Shown piece after piece: positions 26,885 to 35,154 of a stretch of 64,000 nt of DNA. The DNA is from Acidobacteriaceae bacterium (lineage in GTDB: Bacteria; Acidobacteriota; Terriglobia; Terriglobales; Acidobacteriaceae): the NCBI GenBank assembly GCA_003134655.1, contig PLBY01000047.1, positions 5,620-69,619 on the forward strand, written 5' to 3'. The notes under the pieces are model-generated. The model was not told the DNA's origin, did not search any database, and worked only from the letters and a program-made list of their open reading frames with translations. The first letter of the stretch is position 1, and each line of letters opens with the position of its first letter. Both the position numbers and the translations under genes were made by a program.

Positions 26885-27886
26885 ATGACACGACTCATCC
26901 AAGTCAAGAAAGGAAATGTTCGCCGGGTGGCGCTGGTCGAGGAACCGAATGTCCGATTTCTGGACGGCTGCTCTTCGATCTGCGAGCTAGCGCATATCGC
27001 GATTGCGGCCGGCGCGAAACTCAGCGAGGTGGCTCGACAGAGAGCTAAACGCGAAACGCTCGATTACAACCCAATCTACGACGGCCGGTCTGAATGGCGG
27101 CTACTACCGGCCATTGATCATCCTGACGAGCAGTCGCGTTGCCTGATTTCCGGGACGGGATTAACTCATCTGGGCAGCGCACGCGGACGCCAGTCGATGC
27201 ACGCGAGAGCCACGGAGGATCTCACTGACAGTATGAAGATGTTCCGTTGGGGAGTCGAAGGCGGCCGCCCAGCCGCAGGAAGCATCGGGACCCCTCCAGA
27301 GTGGTTCCACAAGGGCACCGGCAATGCGTTGCGCGCGCATGGAGAACCGCTCGACATTCCGCCATATGCCGAAGACGGTGGCGAGGAGGCTGAGATAGCG
27401 GGCGTTTACCTCGTGGCTCCTGACGGCCAGCCCTGTCGCGTCGGCATGGCGATGGGCAACGAATTTTCCGATCATGCCTTCGAAAAGCGGAATTACCTGA
27501 ACCTTGCGGGTTCGAAACTTCGAACTTGTGCGCTTGGTCCAGAGTTGGTGGTTGATGCGGAATTCGAGTCCGTGCCCGTTGCGGCGACGATCGAGAGGAA
27601 TGGGGAGGTTCACTGGACCAAGACCTTCCGCACCGGGGAATCCGAGATGTGCCACAGCGTGCGCAACATTGAGTATCATCATTTCAAGTTTGAAGGTCAC
27701 CGCCGGCCAGGAGACGTCCACGTTCATTTCTTTGGAACCGACTGCCTCAGTTTTAGCGACCACATTCGCCTGCAAGATGGAGATGTCATGCAAGTTGCCG
27801 TTGAGGGTTACGGCCGCCCTTTGCGAAACCCTGTGCGTGTAGACAAATCGAAAGCAGTTCTTATTAGTGTCATTCCTTTGGGATGA
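26885..27886 (+). CDS. AraD1/GguC-like FAH-superfamily protein
   Basis: A 333-residue cytoplasmic protein resembling AraD1/GguC, members of the fumarylacetoacetase-like superfamily found in L-arabinose and sugar-acid operons. Visible phrases include LISGTGLTHLGSARGRQSMH, PEWFHKGTGNALRAHGEPLD, AGVYLVAPDGQPCRVGMAMG, NEFSDHAFEKRNYLNLAGSK and HVHFFGTDCLSFSD. The acidic metal site (E-E-A-E-I-A-G and E-F-S-D-H) is present. Such enzymes are proposed to dehydrate or cleave 2-keto-3-deoxy acids, which suits a place right after the enolase-type dehydratase. The gene starts 22 bp after that gene. Activity is inferred from family and context. Confidence 0.75.
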   Translation: MTRLIQVKKGNVRRVALVEEPNVRFLDGCSSICELAHIAIAAGAKLSEVARQRAKRETLDYNPIYDGRSEWRLLPAIDHPDEQSRCLISGTGLTHLGSARGRQSMHARATEDLTDSMKMFRWGVEGGRPAAGSIGTPPEWFHKGTGNALRAHGEPLDIPPYAEDGGEEAEIAGVYLVAPDGQPCRVGMAMGNEFSDHAFEKRNYLNLAGSKLRTCALGPELVVDAEFESVPVAATIERNGEVHWTKTFRTGESEMCHSVRNIEYHHFKFEGHRRPGDVHVHFFGTDCLSFSDHIRLQDGDVMQVAVEGYGRPLRNPVRVDKSKAVLISVIPLG

Positions 27887-28776
27887 GAAGAACTATGTCG
27901 AAACCAACCGTTGCAATTCTCGGACTCGGCATCATGGGCTCAGGTATGGCCAATCGTCTGCTCTCAGCAGACTTTCCGTTGGCGGTCTACAACCGTAATC
28001 GTGAAAAATGCGTTCCCGTCGCCAGTGCAGGAGCGTTCATCGCCGATTCGCCGCGTGAGGCGGCATCCCGCTCTCGGATCACTCTGAGTATGGTGGCGGA
28101 TGACGCAGCGTCCCGAGATGTCTGGCTGGGAGAAGAAGGAGCATTGAACGGAGCGCCCGCGGGTTCAGTCTTGATCGAGTCCAGCACGCTCAGTGGAGGC
28201 TGGATCCAGGAGCTTGCGGCCAAAGCCGTGGAGCGCGGTTGCCAATTCCTGGATGCGCCGGTTACTGGCACTAAGCCTCATGCCGCATCCGGCGAACTCG
28301 TTTTTCTTGTCGGAGGGTCAGCGGAAGCCCTCGATGCAGCGCGACCTGTGTTTTCGGTGCTCGGGCGGGATGTGGTGCACCTGGGGCCGGTCGGAAGCGG
28401 CTCTCTGATGAAGCTCGTCAATAACTTCGTCTGTGGAGTGCAGGCTGCGTCGTTTGCCGAAGCTGTGTCCATGGTCGATGCCGGAGGTCTTGACCGCGCC
28501 AAGGCCGTGTCCATCCTCACTGGTGGTGCTCCTGGAAGCGGAATCGTGAAGCGAGTCGCCGAACGAATCGCGGCCAATGATTTCACACCCAACTTTGCCC
28601 TACGCTGGATGGCCAAGGATCTGGCATACGCCCTGCGGGACGCCTCAATTAAAGGAATTTCTCTGCAAACTGCGGCCGCAGCGCTTGCCATGTTCGAGCA
28701 GGCGATTGCTGAAGGCCATGGCGACGAAGACTTTTCAGCCGTGTCCAAATCATCGAAAAGACTGCCGCACTTATGA
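27883..28776 (+). CDS. 3-hydroxyisobutyrate dehydrogenase-family reductase (GarR-like)
   Basis: A 297-residue beta-hydroxyacid dehydrogenase. The Rossmann motif AILGLGIMGSGMANRL is at the N-terminus, the substrate loop FLDAPVTGTKPHAASGELVF mid-protein, and the catalytic Lys is in GSLMKLVNNFVCGVQ. Relatives reduce tartronate or succinate semialdehyde or oxidise 3-hydroxyisobutyrate. The first ATG (27883) overlaps the previous stop as ATGA; an ATG at 27895, where family similarity begins, is an alternative. As last gene of the MFS operon it may handle the aldehyde released from the keto-deoxy sugar acid. Confidence 0.8.
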   Translation: MRRTMSKPTVAILGLGIMGSGMANRLLSADFPLAVYNRNREKCVPVASAGAFIADSPREAASRSRITLSMVADDAASRDVWLGEEGALNGAPAGSVLIESSTLSGGWIQELAAKAVERGCQFLDAPVTGTKPHAASGELVFLVGGSAEALDAARPVFSVLGRDVVHLGPVGSGSLMKLVNNFVCGVQAASFAEAVSMVDAGGLDRAKAVSILTGGAPGSGIVKRVAERIAANDFTPNFALRWMAKDLAYALRDASIKGISLQTAAAALAMFEQAIAEGHGDEDFSAVSKSSKRLPHL

Positions 28777-28879
28777 TTGCGAAGGAGCACCGAAGGCTCC
28801 GCCGCAACTTGTCTGGACCTAAAGATCGGACGCGGATTCGCAGCAACGATTTGCGGGGGCTGTTGTGCCTCAGAGTGTG

Positions 28880-28891
28880 GAAAACGTTTGC
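28880..28891. promoter_or_regulatory. LacI-type operator before lacI (autoregulation)
   Basis: GAAAACGTTTGC differs from the consensus palindrome at two positions and abuts TACAAT (28892-28897), a possible -10. It lies 85 bp before the LacI start at 28977, which suggests autoregulation. A second possible -10, TAAAAT, is at 28936-28941. Confidence 0.55.
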
Positions 28892-28976
28892 TACAATGCG
28901 CGGCGGAGTGCCTGAGTACCGCCCGTTCGCTATGGTAAAATGCTTTCGATAATACTGGCCTGTCCCTGAAAGCCCG

Positions 28977-30050
28977 ATGGATATCCGCGAAATCGCCCGC
29001 AGAGCGAAGGTTTCCACCGCCACCGTATCCAGGGCAATCAATCGTGTTCCAACCGTCGATCCTCAACTAGCTAAACGAGTGTGGAGGGTGGTGGACGAAC
29101 TAGGCTACTACCCCAACATCCAAGCCCGCGCCTTGGTCTCGGGAAGAAGTCGCATTTTTGGCCTGATCGTCTCAGAATTCACCAATCCATTCTTCCCAGA
29201 GATCGTCCAAACCTTTGAAAATCTCGCAGTTGAAAATAACTACGAGATCTTGATCACCTCGACCGTCAACGACCCAAAGCGAATGGAATTGTCGGTTCGG
29301 CGTATGATCGAACGACGCGTGGATGGGGTGGCGATCTTGACGTTTGGCATGGAAGAAGGACTGCTCGAACACCTTCGTTACCGCAAGGTTCCTCTGGTTT
29401 TCGTAGATGTAGGGCCGGATGTAAGAGGAGTGGCCAACATCCGGATCAACTACCAGAACGGAATCCGGCAGGCTGTACAGCATCTAGCGGCCCTCCGGCA
29501 CACGCGGATCGCCTTCGTTGCGGGGCCGCCGCACTTGAAGTCGGCCCTGGCTAGGCGAGAGGCCTTCAAGATCTCCATGACGGAAATCGGACTTTCTCCC
29601 GACATGATCATAGTCGGAGATCACCGCCTCGAGGGGGGGATGCGTGCCCTGATTGAACTGAGCCGGTTACCCGTTCGGCCGACTGCCGTGCTGTGCTCCA
29701 ATGATATGACCGCGATCGGAGTCATGCGGCAAGCCTACGATCAGAACATCAGGGTACCCGAAGGCCTGTCCGTGGTCGGGTTCGACGACATCCGTTTAGC
29801 TGAGTTCACAACGCCCCCGCTGACGACGGTCCAAATGTCCCAAAAGGAATTGGCCAGGATTGCTTTCCAGGCTCTGTTGAACGAGATCGAATGCGATTCT
29901 TCCTCGCACGAACGCCACGAATACGAACTGACGACCAGTTTGGTGCTCAGGCGTTCTACGGCGTTGGATCCGGCGGAACGGTCCGCAACGTCCGCCAAAG
30001 GAGCCGGGGGCAGCAGATCCCGAAACGCCTCAGCCCCCCCCCCGCGTTAG
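28977..30050 (+). CDS. LacI-family transcriptional regulator
   Basis: A 357-residue repressor. The helix-turn-helix is at residues 1-22 (MDIREIARRAKVSTATVSRA), followed by the hinge helix YYPNIQARALVSGRS. The periplasmic-binding-like sensor domain has FGLIVSEFTNPFFPEIVQ, VDGVAILTF, TRIAFVAGPPH, PTAVLCSNDMTAIGVM and LSVVGFDDIRLAEFTTPPLTT. About 25 residues at the C-terminus (from DPAERSATSAKG) are low-complexity and cross a C10 tract at 30034-30043. It sits between the sugar-acid and arabinose operons, and operator-like palindromes flank both and its own gene. The inducer is probably arabinose or a derived sugar, by context. Confidence 0.9.
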   Translation: MDIREIARRAKVSTATVSRAINRVPTVDPQLAKRVWRVVDELGYYPNIQARALVSGRSRIFGLIVSEFTNPFFPEIVQTFENLAVENNYEILITSTVNDPKRMELSVRRMIERRVDGVAILTFGMEEGLLEHLRYRKVPLVFVDVGPDVRGVANIRINYQNGIRQAVQHLAALRHTRIAFVAGPPHLKSALARREAFKISMTEIGLSPDMIIVGDHRLEGGMRALIELSRLPVRPTAVLCSNDMTAIGVMRQAYDQNIRVPEGLSVVGFDDIRLAEFTTPPLTTVQMSQKELARIAFQALLNEIECDSSSHERHEYELTTSLVLRRSTALDPAERSATSAKGAGGSRSRNASAPPPR

Positions 30051-30064
30051 ATCGGGACCGTACT

Positions 30065-30087
30065 TCTCCCGTCGGCCTGCCGGGAGA
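30065..30087 (+). other. Hairpin after lacI, possible terminator
   Basis: TCTCCCG and CGGGAGA form a 7-bp stem around a nine-base loop 15 bp after the lacI stop. There is no T run afterwards, so intrinsic termination is doubtful. Confidence 0.3.
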
Positions 30088-30116
30088 GGAGCTTCCGCCA
30101 AGCCCATAGAGAACGC

Positions 30117-30146
30117 TTGCCAACGTACCGGGCCACGGAATAATCT
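30117..30146 (+). promoter_or_regulatory. Candidate promoter of the arabinose operon
   Basis: TTGCCA (30117-30122), 18 bp, TAATCT (30141-30146). The -10 is weak. The 18-bp spacer and the 17-bp gap to the operator at 30164 match the promoter of the first TonB receptor gene exactly in layout. Confidence 0.4.
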
Positions 30147-30163
30147 AGGTTGCGTCGATTTGG

Positions 30164-30175
30164 GTAAACGATTAC
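30164..30175. promoter_or_regulatory. LacI-type operator of the arabinose operon
   Basis: GTAAACGATTAC has both outer halves of the palindrome, with one mismatch in the centre. It lies 41 bp before the AraD start codon and downstream of a candidate promoter. A TTG at 30160 would place coding sequence over this site, so the ATG at 30217 is the better gene start. Confidence 0.65.
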
Positions 30176-30216
30176 CGTACGAGAATCCGGGGCCCGGGGG
30201 CATAGGACAAAGGCCG

Positions 30217-30930
30217 ATGCTGCAGCGTTTGCGAGAACAGGTGCTGGAGGCGAATCTGGAACTAGTACGTCGTGGATTGGTCCTTTATACCTTTGGCAAC
30301 GTCAGCGGCATCTCGCGGGAACGGGGTCTGGTGGCGATCAAACCCAGCGGCGTACCTTACGAACGGATGAAGCCCGCCCACCTGGTGGTGGCTGACCTAG
30401 AGGGCAACGTTGTAGAGGGCGAACTCCGCCCTTCGTCCGATTTGCCCACGCACTTGGTTTTATACAACACCTTTCGCGAGATTGGCGGGGTCGCCCACAC
30501 TCATTCCGAATATGCGACGGCCTGGGCGCAGGCCCGAAAGCCCATACCCTGTTTTGGCACCACGCACGCAGATTATTTCCATAGTCCGGTTCCAGTGACT
30601 TCAGTTCTGTTGGACGAGGAAATCGCAGCCGATTACGAGAAAGAGACCGGAGATGCGATCGTAAAAGCTTTGCAGGGGATTAACTGTACGGCGAATCCCG
30701 GAGTGCTGGTGGCGAACCACGGCCCATTTACCTGGGGAGTTGATGCTAGCGCGGCAGCTCATCATGCCGTCATTCTTGAGTCGATGGCCAAAATGGCATA
30801 TCTCACGATAGGCATCCATCCAGGAGCGTCCTCGATCGGCACGGCACTGCACGATAAGCACTATCTGAGGAAGCACGGAAGCAGGGCGTATTATGGGCAG
30901 CCGAAGGACGCGCCCGCCCGACATTCATGA
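30217..30930 (+). CDS. araD: L-ribulose-5-phosphate 4-epimerase (class II aldolase family)
   Basis: A 237-residue cytoplasmic zinc enzyme joining L-ribulose-5-P to D-xylulose-5-P. Metal-binding His95 and His97 fall in GGVAHTHSEYATAW at the same positions as in E. coli AraD. A third His is in VANHGPFTWG at about 168, and the Asp of SSDLPTH lies near position 75. GNVSGISR and AIKPSGVPYE form the phosphate-binding region. The ATG at 30217 is chosen because the LacI-type operator lies just upstream and family similarity starts there. It heads a five-gene operon with the isomerase, kinase, mutarotase and GH39. Confidence 0.88.
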   Translation: MLQRLREQVLEANLELVRRGLVLYTFGNVSGISRERGLVAIKPSGVPYERMKPAHLVVADLEGNVVEGELRPSSDLPTHLVLYNTFREIGGVAHTHSEYATAWAQARKPIPCFGTTHADYFHSPVPVTSVLLDEEIAADYEKETGDAIVKALQGINCTANPGVLVANHGPFTWGVDASAAAHHAVILESMAKMAYLTIGIHPGASSIGTALHDKHYLRKHGSRAYYGQPKDAPARHS

Positions 30931-30958
30931 AATTCTTGCAGTCGAACTAGGGAGCTAT

Positions 30959-32389
30959 ATGGCCAAGAAAAAGATGACGATGGGCGTGATTGTGGGCAAC
31001 CGCGGATTTTTCCCCGATCATCTGGCCAAAAGTGGCCGCGAGGAGATGCTGCGCACACTGGAAGCGGACGGCATAGAGGTGGTGTCTCTCAAGCCAGACG
31101 AAAGCAAGCACGGTGCGGTCGAAACCCGGGAAGAATCTCGCCGCTGCGCCGACCTGTTCAAGCGCAATCGCGAGAGGATCGACGGCATCATCGTCACCCT
31201 GCCGAACTTTGGCGAGGAGCGCGCGATTGCCGACAGTTTGCGTCTGGCCGATCTTCGAGTACCGGTGCTCATTCAAGCTACGCCCGACGATCCCAAGCAA
31301 ATGACCATTGTCTCGCGCCGGGACAGCTTCTGCGGCAAAATGTCGGCCTGCAACAACCTTCGCCAGTATGGCATTCCTTATTCCGTCACAACATTGCACA
31401 CCGAAAGTCCCAACTCACCCGAGTTCGCCAAGGACCTGGAGTGGTTCTCTGGAGTTTGCCGGGTGGTGAAGGGGTTTCGAAACTTGCGTGTCGGCGCCAT
31501 TGGCGCTCGTCCGGCAGCATTCAACACGGTGCGTTACAGCGAGAAAATCCTGGAATCGCAGAGTATCTCTATCGAAACTCTGGACCTTTCCGAAGTTCTG
31601 GGCCGCATCGAGCGCATGAAAGACAATGACGACTATGCCCAGGCCAAACTCGCCGCCATCAAGAGATATGTGGATGCGGGCAGTGTGCCCGCGCCCGCCT
31701 TATTGAAGATGGCGAAGCTGGGCGCTGTTATCGACCAGTGGATGGCGGCGACCGAGGTTACCATCAGCGCGGTGCAGTGCTGGACCTCGATTGAGGAAAA
31801 CCTGGGCGTAGTTCCCTGCACCATTATGAGCATGATGAGCAACGAACTCCTGTCCAGCGCCTGCGAAGTGGACATTTGTGGTGTGCTGGGCATGCATGCC
31901 TTGCAGCTCGCCTCAGGCAGTCCTTCGGCGCTTCTCGATTGGAATAACAACTATGGATCGGACCCGAACAAAGCCGTCTGTTTCCACTGCTCGAACCTGC
32001 CGAAACATTTCTTCCGCTCAGTAAAGATGGACTTTCAGGAGATCATCGCCGGCACCGTGGGCAAAGAGAACACGTTCGGGACCTGCGTTGGGCTGATCAA
32101 ACCAGAGGAAATGAGTTTTGCCCGGTTCTCCACCGACGACACTTCGGGCAAGATGCGCGGGTATGTAGGCGAAGGACGATTCACTGATGACCCGCTGAAC
32201 ACCTTTGGCGGGGCAGGCGTGGTTGAGATACCGGAGCTTCAGAAACTCCTGCATTTCATTTGCGAAAGAGGTTTTGAGCACCATGTGGCCGCGAACCTCG
32301 CGACGGTCGCATCCGCCGTGTACGAAGCCAGCACTCGATATCTGGGGTGGGACATGTACTATCACGGTTGCAAGAACGGAGCCTGCTGA
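30959..32389 (+). CDS. FucI/AraA-superfamily sugar isomerase, likely the L-arabinose isomerase of this operon
   Basis: A 476-residue cytoplasmic protein of the L-fucose isomerase-like group (COG2407-type), not canonical AraA. Seen are the N-terminal MGVIVGNRGFFPDHLAKSGR, IDGIIVTLPNFGEERA, RRDSFCGKMSACNNLRQYGI, VGAIGARPAAFNTVRYSEKI, AVQCWTSIEENLGVVPCTIM, ACEVDICGVLGMHALQLASG, FHCSNLPKHFF and FVTHH-like CERGFEHHVA. Candidate metal ligands are the Glu of SIEEN, the Asp of EVDICG and the His of EHHVA. No araA homologue of the usual kind is in the window, and this gene sits exactly between AraD and AraB, so aldose-ketose isomerisation of L-arabinose is the best inference. GGAG precedes the ATG. 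Confidence 0.75.
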   Translation: MAKKKMTMGVIVGNRGFFPDHLAKSGREEMLRTLEADGIEVVSLKPDESKHGAVETREESRRCADLFKRNRERIDGIIVTLPNFGEERAIADSLRLADLRVPVLIQATPDDPKQMTIVSRRDSFCGKMSACNNLRQYGIPYSVTTLHTESPNSPEFAKDLEWFSGVCRVVKGFRNLRVGAIGARPAAFNTVRYSEKILESQSISIETLDLSEVLGRIERMKDNDDYAQAKLAAIKRYVDAGSVPAPALLKMAKLGAVIDQWMAATEVTISAVQCWTSIEENLGVVPCTIMSMMSNELLSSACEVDICGVLGMHALQLASGSPSALLDWNNNYGSDPNKAVCFHCSNLPKHFFRSVKMDFQEIIAGTVGKENTFGTCVGLIKPEEMSFARFSTDDTSGKMRGYVGEGRFTDDPLNTFGGAGVVEIPELQKLLHFICERGFEHHVAANLATVASAVYEASTRYLGWDMYYHGCKNGAC

Positions 32390-33963
32390 TGGCAATCGTG
32401 GCTGGAGTCGATTTCGGAACGCTGAGCGTTCGCGTTTCTCTGGTCGATAGCGAACGAGGCCTGCTCGAATCCGCGATCGCCGAGTACCCGCTGCACCGCA
32501 AGCGTGAAGATCCCGAATACGCCACTCAATCCCATGACGACCACATGCGGGCGCTTGCCTCCGCCACGCGCGCAGCCCTGAAGAAGGCGGGCGTTCCAGG
32601 CGATCAAGTGCAGGCCATCGCGCTCGATACCACGGGTTCGTCCGTGATACCGGTTGGCAAAGATCTTCAACCACTCGGCGAGTATTACTTGTGGTGCGAT
32701 CACCGCGCCAAGAGCGAGGCTGCCGAGATCACTGAAGTGGCTCACCATGAAGGCCTGGAGGCCATCCAATGGTGCGGCGGAGTCTATTCGTCCGAGTGGG
32801 GGTTTTCCAAACTTCTTCACTGGCTTCGACACAATCCCGAGAAGCGATCGGACTTCGTCTCCGCCTTTGAGCATTGCGACATGGTCGTGGCTACGCTGTG
32901 CGGCATCACTCAGCCGAAGCGTGTAAGGCGCAGTATCTGCGCCATGGGACACAAGTGGTTATGGAACGCACAACTGGGCGGACTTCCGCCGGAAAACTTT
33001 CTGGTAAAAATAGACCCTTTGTTGAAGGGAGTTCGCGACCAGCTGGATGGCGAGTATGCCACTTCCGATCGAATCGCCGGCACACTCTCGTCGCATTGGG
33101 CGGAAAAGCTGGGGCTCAAAGCGGGTATTCCAATTCCGGTTGGCGCCTTCGACGCGCATTGGGATGCGATCGGCGCAGGATGCCGAACCGATGACATGGT
33201 GAACGTCATCGGCACCTCGACTTGCATCATTGGAATCACTCCATCGGTGAACTTAGTGCCAGGAGTTTGCGGCGTTGTGCAAGGCAGTGTGCATCCCCTG
33301 CGCACCGGAATCGAAGCCGGACTCTCTGCGGTGGGAGACATCTTCAGTGCGATCGCTTCTCGTGCAGGCACTGACGTAAAGACACTGAGCACTGGACTGG
33401 AAAACTACCGTGCCGGCCAGACTGGATTGCTGCGCATGACCTGGGATAACGGTGACCGCACTGTGCTGGTTAACCCCAACCTGCGCGGCGTCACGCTGGG
33501 ATGGAATCTGCAGAGCACGGCGCAGGACGAACTGTTCGCCGCTATCGAAGGAACTGCGTTTCATACCCGAGTGATCCTGGATCGCATGGCTGAGCATGGA
33601 GTAGACATCAAACGCGTGATCAACGCCGGAGGCATTCCCCAGAAGAATGAGATCCTGAACCAGGTCTATGCCAATGTTCTGGGGCGCCCAGTATTGGTTC
33701 CATGCAAGAGCGTAGTTAGCCTCGGATCTGCGATCTTTGCATTTCTGGCTGCCGGCACTTTCAAGACGATCGAGGAAGCACAGGATAAGATCTGCCCTTC
33801 GCACCGCACCTTCCTTCCGGATGATTCGACGCAACGCACTTACGACAATCTGTACTCCATGTACAGCAAGTTGTATTTCGCCTTGGGACAACGTAGCGAC
33901 AGGATGGGAGACATCCTGCCAACATTAATCGAGATCGCAGAGTCTGCAGTGGGGAAAGTCTAA
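32389..33963 (+). CDS. araB: Ribulokinase (FGGY family)
   Basis: A 524-residue sugar kinase phosphorylating L-ribulose. The N-terminal ATPase motif is GVDFGTLSVRVSLVD. IALDTTGSSVIPV and YYLWCDHRAKSEA are typical of AraB, as are GAFDAHWDAIGAGC, VIGTSTCIIG and the second ATPase lobe VINAGGIPQKNEILNQVYAN. Length is a little under E. coli AraB (566). The start ATG shares a base with the isomerase stop (TGATG), so the two are translationally coupled. Together with the epimerase and isomerase it makes a complete route from L-arabinose to D-xylulose-5-P. Confidence 0.9.
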   Translation: MAIVAGVDFGTLSVRVSLVDSERGLLESAIAEYPLHRKREDPEYATQSHDDHMRALASATRAALKKAGVPGDQVQAIALDTTGSSVIPVGKDLQPLGEYYLWCDHRAKSEAAEITEVAHHEGLEAIQWCGGVYSSEWGFSKLLHWLRHNPEKRSDFVSAFEHCDMVVATLCGITQPKRVRRSICAMGHKWLWNAQLGGLPPENFLVKIDPLLKGVRDQLDGEYATSDRIAGTLSSHWAEKLGLKAGIPIPVGAFDAHWDAIGAGCRTDDMVNVIGTSTCIIGITPSVNLVPGVCGVVQGSVHPLRTGIEAGLSAVGDIFSAIASRAGTDVKTLSTGLENYRAGQTGLLRMTWDNGDRTVLVNPNLRGVTLGWNLQSTAQDELFAAIEGTAFHTRVILDRMAEHGVDIKRVINAGGIPQKNEILNQVYANVLGRPVLVPCKSVVSLGSAIFAFLAAGTFKTIEEAQDKICPSHRTFLPDDSTQRTYDNLYSMYSKLYFALGQRSDRMGDILPTLIEIAESAVGKV

Positions 33964-33990
33964 CGGTCGAGGCGCATGCGAGGAGCAACG

Positions 33991-35121
33991 ATGAAGTTTC
34001 AGAGAATCATGCGATCCATCGTGGTCAGTGCAGTTTGGCTAGGGCTGTTTTCCACGAGCACGGAGGCTAAGACGAAGGTGACAAGCCAGCCATTTGGGAA
34101 GATGCCAGACGGAACTCCGGTAGAAATCTACTCGCTCAGCGATGACGCGTATGAAGCTCGAATCGCAACTTACGGCGGGATCCTAGTTTCCCTGAAAGCT
34201 CCGGATCGGAGTGGCAAGGTGACGGATGTGGTGCTGGGATTCGACGATCTGAGCGGCTACGTGGACAACTTCAATGGCCCATCGACTGCGTTTTTCGGGG
34301 CTATCATTGGCCGCTATGCAAATCGCATTGCGCACGGCACCTTTCCTCTTGATGGCAAGGAGTATTCCCTGCCGCTGAACGACGGCAAAAACTCTCTTCA
34401 TGGCGGCCCGCACGGCTTCAACAATGTCGTCTGGAAGGCGAAACCGGTCGTGAATGGGGTGGAACTCACTTATTTCAGCAAAGACGGCGAGGCTGGATAT
34501 CCGGGCACTCTGTCCGCCATCGTTCGGTACACACTGGAGAAAGGCGATCTGCGAATTGAGTATTCTGCTACGACGGACAAGGACACAGCAGTCAATCTGA
34601 CGAATCACTCTTATTTCAATCTCGCTGGACGGGGCGACATTCTGAACCATCAACTCACGCTCCATGCGTCCCGCTTTACACCAGTAGATGCCGGGCTTAT
34701 TCCGACCGGTGAATTGAAATCTGTGGAATCGACTCCCTTCGATTTTCGCAAGGCAACTGCCATCGGAGCGCGGATTAACGCGGACAATGGGCAGCTTCAT
34801 CGAGGTCATGGCTATGACCACAACTGGGTCCTGGATAATGGCGGAGGCCAATTGTCAGAAGCCGCGGAACTCTACGATCCAGGAAGCGGCCGGGTGCTGA
34901 AAGTTCTAACCGACCAGCCGGGAGTCCAGTTCTACAGCGGAAACTTCCTGAATGGCTCAATCAAAGGCAAAGGCGGCACACCCGATGAATTGCATTCGGC
35001 TTTGTGCCTGGAGACGCAACACTTTCCAGACTCTCCGAATCACCCCGATTTCCCAACGACCGAGTTGAAGCCTGGGGAGCGCTATCATACGGTCACCGTG
35101 TTCAGCTTCTCGACGCGTTAA
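33991..35121 (+). CDS. Exported aldose 1-epimerase (mutarotase)
   Basis: A 376-residue galactose-mutarotase-fold enzyme interconverting sugar anomers. The ATG at 33991, behind GAGGAG, starts a Sec signal (MKFQRIMRSIVVSAVWLGLF, cleavage near STEA). Catalytic and binding residues are visible in IIGRYANRIAHGTFPLDGKE, KNSLHGGPHGFNNVVW, LTNHSYFNLAGRGDILNH and HGYDHNWVLD, with the C-terminal CLETQHFPDSPNHPDF holding the catalytic Glu. Export places it in the periplasm, where it can supply the preferred anomer of freed arabinose or xylose. It is the fourth gene of the ara operon, 27 bp after araB. Confidence 0.88.
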   Translation: MKFQRIMRSIVVSAVWLGLFSTSTEAKTKVTSQPFGKMPDGTPVEIYSLSDDAYEARIATYGGILVSLKAPDRSGKVTDVVLGFDDLSGYVDNFNGPSTAFFGAIIGRYANRIAHGTFPLDGKEYSLPLNDGKNSLHGGPHGFNNVVWKAKPVVNGVELTYFSKDGEAGYPGTLSAIVRYTLEKGDLRIEYSATTDKDTAVNLTNHSYFNLAGRGDILNHQLTLHASRFTPVDAGLIPTGELKSVESTPFDFRKATAIGARINADNGQLHRGHGYDHNWVLDNGGGQLSEAAELYDPGSGRVLKVLTDQPGVQFYSGNFLNGSIKGKGGTPDELHSALCLETQHFPDSPNHPDFPTTELKPGERYHTVTVFSFSTR

Positions 35122-35154
35122 TGGATGCCAGCATACTGTGTTGCGGAAGGCTCG

